This document shows positions 8,260 through 12,788 of a DNA stretch of 12,788 nucleotides, piece by piece; position 1 is the first letter of the stretch, and every line of letters starts with the position of its first letter. The notes beneath the pieces were generated by a model. That model saw only the letters and a program-made list of their open reading frames with translations. It made no database searches and was not told the origin of the DNA. The stretch is from Alphaproteobacteria bacterium. GTDB taxonomy: Bacteria > Pseudomonadota > Alphaproteobacteria > JABAAW01. The stretch spans positions 1 to 12,788 of the forward strand of contig JABAAS010000023.1 in NCBI GenBank assembly GCA_014238625.1, in the 5' to 3' direction. The position numbers and the translations under genes were made by a program.

Positions 8260-8270
8260 ATATAACTAGC

Positions 8271-9794
8271 ATGAAAGAAACACAGCAAGAGTCACAGCAA
8301 GAGTCACAGCAAGAGTTATCATATGATTTGGCGATAGTTGGAGCTGGTCCTGGCGGCTATGTAGCGGCTATTCGCGCGAGCCAGCTAGGTTTTCGCACGG
8401 CATTAATCAACAAGTATAGCAAAGCGGGAGGCACCTGTCTTAATGTCGGCTGCATTCCCTCGAAGGCGTTACTGCATTCTTCGCATCTGTACGAGCAGAC
8501 GAGCAAAGTTTTAGCCAGCCACGGCATCAAGACGAGCAAACCCTCTTTTGACTTGTCTGTGATGCAAGAGCGCAAAAACTCAGTAGTCTCTTCTCTAACG
8601 GACGGGATAGCTTTTCTGCTCAAGAAGAACAAGATTAGCTACATAGAAGGGGAGGCACGCTTGCGCTCTGCTAGTGGCGACGAGAAGATTTTAGAGATAG
8701 AGAATGTTAAGAACAAACGAGACAAGCAACAGCTACGCGCCAAGCATATAATTTTAGCATTGGGTTCAGAGCCGACACTGCTACCGAGTTCTATTGCTGA
8801 GGTTGATGAGAAGAGGATATTGACCTCGACTGGAGCGCTTAGCCTATCTGCTGTGCCGTCGCATTTAGCGATAGTTGGCGCGGGAGTTATCGGTTTAGAG
8901 CTAGGCTCTGTATGGTCTCGTTTAGGTAGCGATGTTACTGTAATTGATATGCTTGATCATATAGGAGGGCTTGATGCTGATTTTTCGCTCGAGTTTCAGA
9001 AGATTTTGCAAGCTCAAGGCTTTAGTTTTAAACTACGGACTAGCTTAGTTTCGCTGCAAGCTGGCAAGGATGAGATAAGGATCACGACTAAGGGTTGCGA
9101 GGAGGGGAATGCTGGCGCGAGCCAGAAAAGCAGCTCACAAGAAACCAACTCAGAAGAGACCAACTCTGAAGAAACTTGGTCAGCTTCGCATATATTACTA
9201 GCGATAGGTCGCAGAGCAGCGACCTCTAATATGGATTTAGGCTCTTGTGGAATTGATTGCGATGAGCGTGGTTTTATCACTGTGGATGAGAGTTTTGAAA
9301 CCTCGTTATCTGGTATTTATGCGATAGGCGACTGCATTGGCGGTGCGATGCTAGCGCATAAGGCGGAGGAGGAGGGAGTGTCTGTAGTAGAGTCTCTTGC
9401 GGGCAATGGCGGTCATGTTGACTACTCGAGCATAGCGGGAGTTATCTACACGCACCCTGAGGTTGCGGTTGTGGGCTTGAGCGAGCGTGAGGCGCAGGCT
9501 AGGGGTATTGAGTATCGGCTTGGTAAGTTTCCATTTCGCGCGAACGCGCGCGCGCGCACGACTGGCTCTGATGCGGGTTTAGTTAAGCTGCTAGTTGATG
9601 CGAGTGATAATAGACTATTGGGAGCGCAGATTTTAGGCGATGAGGCGGGCACTTTGATACAGGAGCTAGTGGCGATTTTGGCGTATCGCGGTACTGTGGA
9701 GGACCTATCGCAGATTTGCCACCCGCACCCGAGCTTGAACGAGTCTTTGCGCGAGGCGGCACTAGCGGCTATGAATAGGGCTATCCATAACTAG
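8271..9794 (+). CDS. lpdA: Dihydrolipoyl dehydrogenase (E3)
   Basis: This FAD-dependent E3 subunit reoxidises dihydrolipoyl groups of 2-oxoacid dehydrogenase complexes (pyruvate, 2-oxoglutarate) or the glycine cleavage system, passing electrons to NAD+. Seen: FAD loop AIVGAGPGGY (21-30), redox disulfide in GGTCLNVGC (C56 and C61), NAD loop IVGAGVIGLELG (201-212), second FAD motif YAIGDCIGG (350-358), and the dimer-interface active site HPHPSLNE with H486 and E491. All catalytic residues are present. At 507 residues it is longer than the usual 465-475. The excess comes from an N-terminal tail of QQES repeats (residues 5-16) and a Ser/Glu/Thr-rich loop (about 277-303) before the SASHILLAIGRR strand, both absent from typical E3 enzymes. 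It stands alone, without E1 or E2 genes beside it, so the complex it serves cannot be told. It is divergent from the ABC gene and convergent with the RTX gene. Confidence 0.96.
   Translation: MKETQQESQQESQQELSYDLAIVGAGPGGYVAAIRASQLGFRTALINKYSKAGGTCLNVGCIPSKALLHSSHLYEQTSKVLASHGIKTSKPSFDLSVMQERKNSVVSSLTDGIAFLLKKNKISYIEGEARLRSASGDEKILEIENVKNKRDKQQLRAKHIILALGSEPTLLPSSIAEVDEKRILTSTGALSLSAVPSHLAIVGAGVIGLELGSVWSRLGSDVTVIDMLDHIGGLDADFSLEFQKILQAQGFSFKLRTSLVSLQAGKDEIRITTKGCEEGNAGASQKSSSQETNSEETNSEETWSASHILLAIGRRAATSNMDLGSCGIDCDERGFITVDESFETSLSGIYAIGDCIGGAMLAHKAEEEGVSVVESLAGNGGHVDYSSIAGVIYTHPEVAVVGLSEREAQARGIEYRLGKFPFRANARARTTGSDAGLVKLLVDASDNRLLGAQILGDEAGTLIQELVAILAYRGTVEDLSQICHPHPSLNESLREAALAAMNRAIHN
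8281..8316 (+). repeat. Three perfect 12-base tandem repeats in the lpdA 5' end
   Basis: The unit CACAGCAAGAGT occurs three times without mismatch (8281-8292, 8293-8304, 8305-8316) and encodes a hydrophilic QQES-type tail ahead of the first beta strand of the FAD domain. The unit is a multiple of three, so copy changes would lengthen or shorten the tail without a frameshift. Perfect identity suggests recent expansion. Confidence 0.9.
9141..9176 (+). repeat. 15-base tandem repeat inside lpdA
   Basis: Units at 9141-9155 and 9156-9170 are near identical (GAAACCAACTCAGAA / GAGACCAACTCTGAA) and a partial third follows (GAAACT). They encode ETNSE-type residues in a low-complexity loop of the central domain. 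The two third-position-type changes keep the protein repeat intact. Confidence 0.8.
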
Positions 9795-9807
9795 CAACCA
9801 TCCCCCC

Positions 9808-9835
9808 TCCCTTACGCAGTTCACTGCGCAGGGGG
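9808..9835 (+). terminator. Stem-loop after lpdA, possible 3' end structure
   Basis: CGCAG (9815-9819), loop TTCA, CTGCG (9824-9828), extended outward after one A-C mismatch by TTCCCT / AGGGGG pairs (9808-9813 with 9830-9835). Two of the outer pairs are U-G, which are stable only in the + strand transcript, so the structure belongs to the lpdA mRNA. No T run follows, so it is not a classic intrinsic terminator; it could be a processing or stability element. Confidence 0.45.
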
Positions 9836-9848
9836 CAGGAATATATAA

Positions 9849-9893
9849 GTAGCGAGGAAGAGTAGCTATATATGCGCTACCTTCGCTCGCTGC
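9849..9893. repeat. Long imperfect palindrome in the lpdA / RTX convergent spacer
   Basis: AGCGAG-GAAG-GTAGC on the left (9851-9866, one bulged A) pairs with GCTAC-CTTC-CTCGCT on the right (9876-9891, one bulged G) around a TATATATGC loop. The outer bases GT/GC can add two more pairs. All main pairs are Watson-Crick, so it folds equally on both strands, as expected of a bidirectional transcription end between convergent genes. There is no T tract on either side, so a dispersed palindromic repeat is the alternative. Confidence 0.5.
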
Positions 9894-9912
9894 CTATGTT
9901 TAAGACGAGTAA

Positions 9913-12555
9913 CTATGCTGGAATTTCGTCGCTATTGATTAAATATGTACTTCTAATAGAATAGTAATAAATCGAGAAGCTAGCATCATCGGGTAGTAGA
10001 TAATAATCCTCGATGGTAACTTTTTGATAATATACATCGGCTTCTGCATCGATGATCAAATCGGTGCCATCTTCACTTTTGCTAAAAGTGAAGTCTGCTC
10101 TTGAGCGTACACTTGCAAACAGGACTTTATTATCGCCCTGCGCGTCTGCTATCACATCGTTGCCTTCGCCAGCAGAAAAATGGTATGTATCATCGCCCTC
10201 TCCGCCTTGTAGGCTATCGTTTCCGTAGCCTCCAGTAATTTCATTGTTTCCTGCGTCGCCAATCAATGTATCGTCGTGTATTGATCCTTCGATATTTTCG
10301 ATGTTTCTGATAATATCTCCCTCTGCATAACCGCCGCTACCGCGCCCGGTTGCGAGGTTGACTGTTACTTTTTCGAATGATTCGTCGTATGACAGCGTAT
10401 CACCAAAAACCACCCCGGATGAGATACGGTTGTTGCCCCCATCGATCAGATCGTTGCCAGCACCAGCATAAATAGTGTCGCTCCCGTCGCCACCGTACAG
10501 CTGATTGCTACCTGCACCGCCATATAGGGAATCGTCCCCTGCTCTACCATAGATTACATCGTTACCCTCACCCCCAAAAAGTTGATCGTTAGAACGATAG
10601 CTACTATCACTCCCATAGATTCTATCATCGCCGCCGCCGCCCATAATCCGATCACCATTAGAACCAGCCCCTACCATAAAATCTTTACCATCGCTACCAA
10701 CTAAATTATTACGAGAATTGCCTAATACCGAAGCATATAACAAGCCTAATAGAGTGTCTTCGGCGCCGTAAAATGCGCTATACCGTCCATTTTCATAACT
10801 GCCATATTCTATATTGACAACATCGCTACCCAGATAACGATCAATGATCTGAAGGTTATAAAGACTAGCACTTCTCCTACTTGTCAATAGCAAGCTATCT
10901 GCAGTAGCATCTTTAAAGTACAGATTCACTGTTCCAGCTGTATCGGTAATAGTATCCGTACCATCACTTCTCTCGAAAATATAATCATCGTTGCCCTCGC
11001 CCCCATCGAGTAAGTCGTCGCCCCTACCGCCGTCGATGGTATCGTCTCCCTCACCGCCGCTGATGGTATCGACCCCTTGCGCGCCGCTGAGAATATCGTT
11101 GCCGCCTTCGCCGCTGATAACATCGTCGCGCGCGAGTCCGGTTAAGACATCGTTGCCATCGCCACCGGTGAGAGTAACACTTTGATCTTCGATAACGCCG
11201 ACTGTAGCTCCAGAGATAATATCGTCAGTGACCCTTATGAGTGTAGCATCGGTTGCTAGATTATAGTAAATCTCGAAGACGACCTCTGTTTCATAATAAT
11301 CTTCGATGCGCACCTGTTGTTCTTCGGAACCGCTAGCCAATAAGATTACGAGATCATTGCCAGCACGCATAAAATGCGGAGACACTAGGGATGTAAATCT
11401 CCCATCACTTGAGGACAGGAACTCGATTCTATTAGTTCCTTGGTTATCGTATATTTCGTCTACACCGTCGCCTTTACTAAAGCGGTATATATCATCACCG
11501 GCTCCGCCTTCGAGTATATCTTCTCCTAAGCCGCCGTCGAGTATATCGTTTCCGTCTTCTCCATATATTTCATCCCATCCCTCGCCCCCATCGAGGGTAT
11601 CGTTGCCGTTGCCACCTTCGAGAATATCGTCGCCACCAAGACCATATAGAAAATCATTACCTTCATCGCCTGCGAGATCATTATCATCTAAATCGCCAGT
11701 CAGGCTTAGTACAGGTGTTAGTGCCCCTTGGGAGACGGCAAAGAACTTACTTTCGACATCAGTATTATAGTGGATAACGAAGTTAGTTGTATCGAGGTAG
11801 AAATCGTTAACTGTTACCGTCTGCTCGTTTCCGCCGACATTAATGGTAATAACGAGGTTATTACCATCTTTGGCAAAATTTCTATCGTCGAGTGGCGAAT
11901 AGTTTCCAGCCTCGGAGGACTTGAAGTATATGGCGTTATTGCCTTGAGTATCGGAGATCACGTCGTTTCCATCTCCTGCGCCGAAGACATATATGTCGTC
12001 GCCATCACCACCATTGAGAGTATCGTCTCCTCTACCGCCCTGTATCAAATCTTTTTCTATGCTAGCGTCTATGGTCTCAGCGATATCGCTACCTAGGAAT
12101 AGTTTACCGAATGCAACATCTCCCGCCCCGTAGAGTATGCTGTATCGCCCATTGCTGTAGCTACTTGCGCCGATAGTGACTGTATCGCTACCTATGGTTA
12201 TTCTTACGTCGTTATTATCGAATCGATCAAAGTGGAAATGCTCCAAGCCTACCAAGCTTCTAAAGTATAGACTTTCCTGCCCATCATCATCTGTTATGGA
12301 GTCGCGCTCATCTCCCTGTTCGAAAATATATTTATCGTCTCCGTCCCCACCGTAGAGTCTATCGTTTCCGCTACCGCCATCTAGTGTATCATTGTCGTCT
12401 CCGCCGTATAGACGGTCTCTATCAGCGCCGCCGCTGAGCAGGTCGTTTCCGCCCTCGCCGTATAACTTATCTCTGCCTTCGTTACCGTATATCTCGTCGT
12501 TTCCTACTCCACCACGCAGAGTATCTCTACCTTCTGTACCGTTGTATATAGCCAT
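9913..12555 (-). CDS. RTX-type calcium-binding repeat protein, probably secreted
   Basis: An acidic protein of 880 residues built almost only of RTX nonapeptides (GGxGxDxUx, which bind Ca2+ in a beta-roll). RTX blocks lie at about residues 8-74, 167-186, 293-355, 463-523, 616-708 and 757-789. Between them are five copies of a beta-module opening with a GDDxYxFxxGDGxDxIxDxxG-like segment, which resembles the haemolysin-type calcium-binding related (HCBP_related) domain. One linker (about 720-755) has the VTVNLATG...NIENIEGS pattern common in RTX proteins. There is no Sec signal, no protease, lipase or adhesion domain that I recognise, and no N-terminal domain: repeats begin near residue 8. Type I secretion through a C-terminal signal is inferred from the family; no HlyB/HlyD/TolC genes are in the window. 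The start at 12555 is chosen because GGGAG lies 8 bases upstream. An in-frame ATG at 12642 would add 29 residues. Role (surface layer, adhesion, ion binding) unknown. Confidence 0.85.
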   Translation of the reverse strand: MAIYNGTEGRDTLRGGVGNDEIYGNEGRDKLYGEGGNDLLSGGADRDRLYGGDDNDTLDGGSGNDRLYGGDGDDKYIFEQGDERDSITDDDGQESLYFRSLVGLEHFHFDRFDNNDVRITIGSDTVTIGASSYSNGRYSILYGAGDVAFGKLFLGSDIAETIDASIEKDLIQGGRGDDTLNGGDGDDIYVFGAGDGNDVISDTQGNNAIYFKSSEAGNYSPLDDRNFAKDGNNLVITINVGGNEQTVTVNDFYLDTTNFVIHYNTDVESKFFAVSQGALTPVLSLTGDLDDNDLAGDEGNDFLYGLGGDDILEGGNGNDTLDGGEGWDEIYGEDGNDILDGGLGEDILEGGAGDDIYRFSKGDGVDEIYDNQGTNRIEFLSSSDGRFTSLVSPHFMRAGNDLVILLASGSEEQQVRIEDYYETEVVFEIYYNLATDATLIRVTDDIISGATVGVIEDQSVTLTGGDGNDVLTGLARDDVISGEGGNDILSGAQGVDTISGGEGDDTIDGGRGDDLLDGGEGNDDYIFERSDGTDTITDTAGTVNLYFKDATADSLLLTSRRSASLYNLQIIDRYLGSDVVNIEYGSYENGRYSAFYGAEDTLLGLLYASVLGNSRNNLVGSDGKDFMVGAGSNGDRIMGGGGDDRIYGSDSSYRSNDQLFGGEGNDVIYGRAGDDSLYGGAGSNQLYGGDGSDTIYAGAGNDLIDGGNNRISSGVVFGDTLSYDESFEKVTVNLATGRGSGGYAEGDIIRNIENIEGSIHDDTLIGDAGNNEITGGYGNDSLQGGEGDDTYHFSAGEGNDVIADAQGDNKVLFASVRSRADFTFSKSEDGTDLIIDAEADVYYQKVTIEDYYLLPDDASFSIYYYSIRSTYLINSDEIPA

Positions 12556-12563
12556 TGGATTAT

Positions 12564-12568
12564 CTCCC
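12564..12568 (-). promoter_or_regulatory. Shine-Dalgarno deciding the RTX gene start
   Basis: On the minus strand AAGGGAGATAATCCA precedes the ATG at 12555. GGGAG sits 8 bases from it, an ideal spacing, while none of the in-frame ATGs further upstream (12618, 12630, 12642) has any such sequence. Confidence 0.7.
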
Positions 12569-12594
12569 TTTTTTTTGTTGCGAGGTTGCAATGA

Positions 12595-12654
12595 GTCTTG
12601 TGTGATAACTTGCGCCATAACTTGCGTCATAGCTTGCGTCATAGCTTGCGTCAG
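12595..12654 (-). repeat. 12-base tandem repeat array in the RTX gene leader
   Basis: Read on the minus strand the units are CTGACGCAAGCT, ATGACGCAAGCT, ATGACGCAAGTT, ATGGCGCAAGTT and a degenerate ATCACACAAGAC (12654 down to 12595), five in all with the outer two diverged. Three of them contain an in-frame ATG. The array lies between the candidate promoter and the Shine-Dalgarno, so it is either untranslated leader or an optional N-terminal MTQ-repeat extension. Confidence 0.85.
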
Positions 12655-12668
12655 CCCAATAACCGCCG

Positions 12669-12697
12669 AGCATAAATAGACTTTACGGGGGAGTCAA
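12669..12697 (-). promoter_or_regulatory. Sigma70-like promoter of the RTX gene
   Basis: On the minus strand TTGACT (12697-12692, five of six consensus positions) and TATGCT (12674-12669, four of six) are exactly 17 bases apart. Transcription would begin near 12662, giving a leader of about 105 bases to the start at 12555 and only about 20 bases to the ATG at 12642. The remaining bases to the window end (12698-12788) hold no gene I can support. Confidence 0.6.
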
Positions 12698-12788
12698 TGT
12701 TATTTAGAAATAATATACAGATATTCTATTTAAAACGAGAGCGCGTAGACTCTACCACTTGCGCATAGCACCTGTACATAGCAAAGCC

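Noticed and set aside
9538..9558. Run of alternating C and G in lpdA as a Z-DNA or regulatory element.
   Set aside because: It encodes the conserved Arg/Ala-rich segment after FPF in E3 enzymes and is explained by Ala and Arg codons.
10991..11770. Open frames on the + strand opposite the RTX gene, rich in Ser and Pro.
   Set aside because: They are mirror images of the GGxGxD repeats read on the opposite strand, with no ribosome binding site and no independent family signature.
12556..12642. Longer RTX protein starting at the ATG at 12642.
   Set aside because: It lacks a ribosome binding site, lies only about 20 bases from the likely transcription start, and the added 29 residues are repeat-derived, whereas the ATG at 12555 has a well-spaced GGGAG. 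Kept as an alternative only.
12595..12654. The 12-base array as a CRISPR or origin iteron array.
   Set aside because: Units are directly adjacent without spacers, and there are no cas or replication genes or AT-rich unwinding element nearby.
12736..12788. On the minus strand the sequence near the window end (AAGTGGTAGAG) resembles the D arm of a tRNA, and GTAGACTCTAC can form a small hairpin.
   Set aside because: No T loop or matching acceptor stem follows; the downstream bases are AT-rich, so no cloverleaf can be drawn.

Overview
The window looks like the chromosome of a Gram-negative bacterium of moderate GC content, most likely an alphaproteobacterium. This is an inference from the gene families: an exported TPR protein directly upstream of ispE is an arrangement I associate with alphaproteobacteria, and long RTX proteins with HCBP-related modules are common there. 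The lineage below that level cannot be told from the sequence. No insertion sequence, phage gene, integrase or CRISPR array is visible.

Left part (1-2952, + strand): a tightly packed run of three housekeeping genes, glmM (5' end outside the window), ribF and dapB, joined by 4-base and 14-base overlaps. GlmM supplies glucosamine-1-phosphate for UDP-GlcNAc, RibF makes FMN and FAD, and DapB makes the precursor of diaminopimelate and lysine. An AT-rich spacer without genes (2953-3233) follows.

Middle part (3234-8139, - strand): reading leftward from 8139 come a fused ABC exporter of the MsbA/lipid-export type, an exported TPR-repeat protein, ispE of the MEP isoprenoid pathway, and a tRNA-Gln(TTG) with its own candidate promoter. 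The gaps are small (41 and 11 bases between the three proteins), so they probably form one transcription unit. Together with glmM and dapB they give the left two thirds a cell-envelope flavour: peptidoglycan sugar, DAP, the polyprenyl precursor and lipid export.

Right part: a divergent promoter region (8140-8270) separates the ABC gene from lpdA (dihydrolipoyl dehydrogenase, + strand, 8271-9794). lpdA carries two short in-frame tandem repeats, one in an extra N-terminal tail and one in an inserted low-complexity loop. A convergent spacer with two hairpins (9795-9912) follows. The last gene (- strand, 9913-12555) encodes an acidic RTX/haemolysin-type calcium-binding protein of about 880 residues. 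It is built almost wholly from nonapeptide repeat blocks alternating with five copies of a diverged beta-module, with no recognisable catalytic domain. Upstream of it are a good sigma70-like promoter, a leader with a 12-base tandem repeat array containing in-frame ATGs, and a clear Shine-Dalgarno sequence that places the start at 12555 rather than 12642. The RTX gene and its leader are the most unusual part of the window. No type I secretion genes for it are present here.
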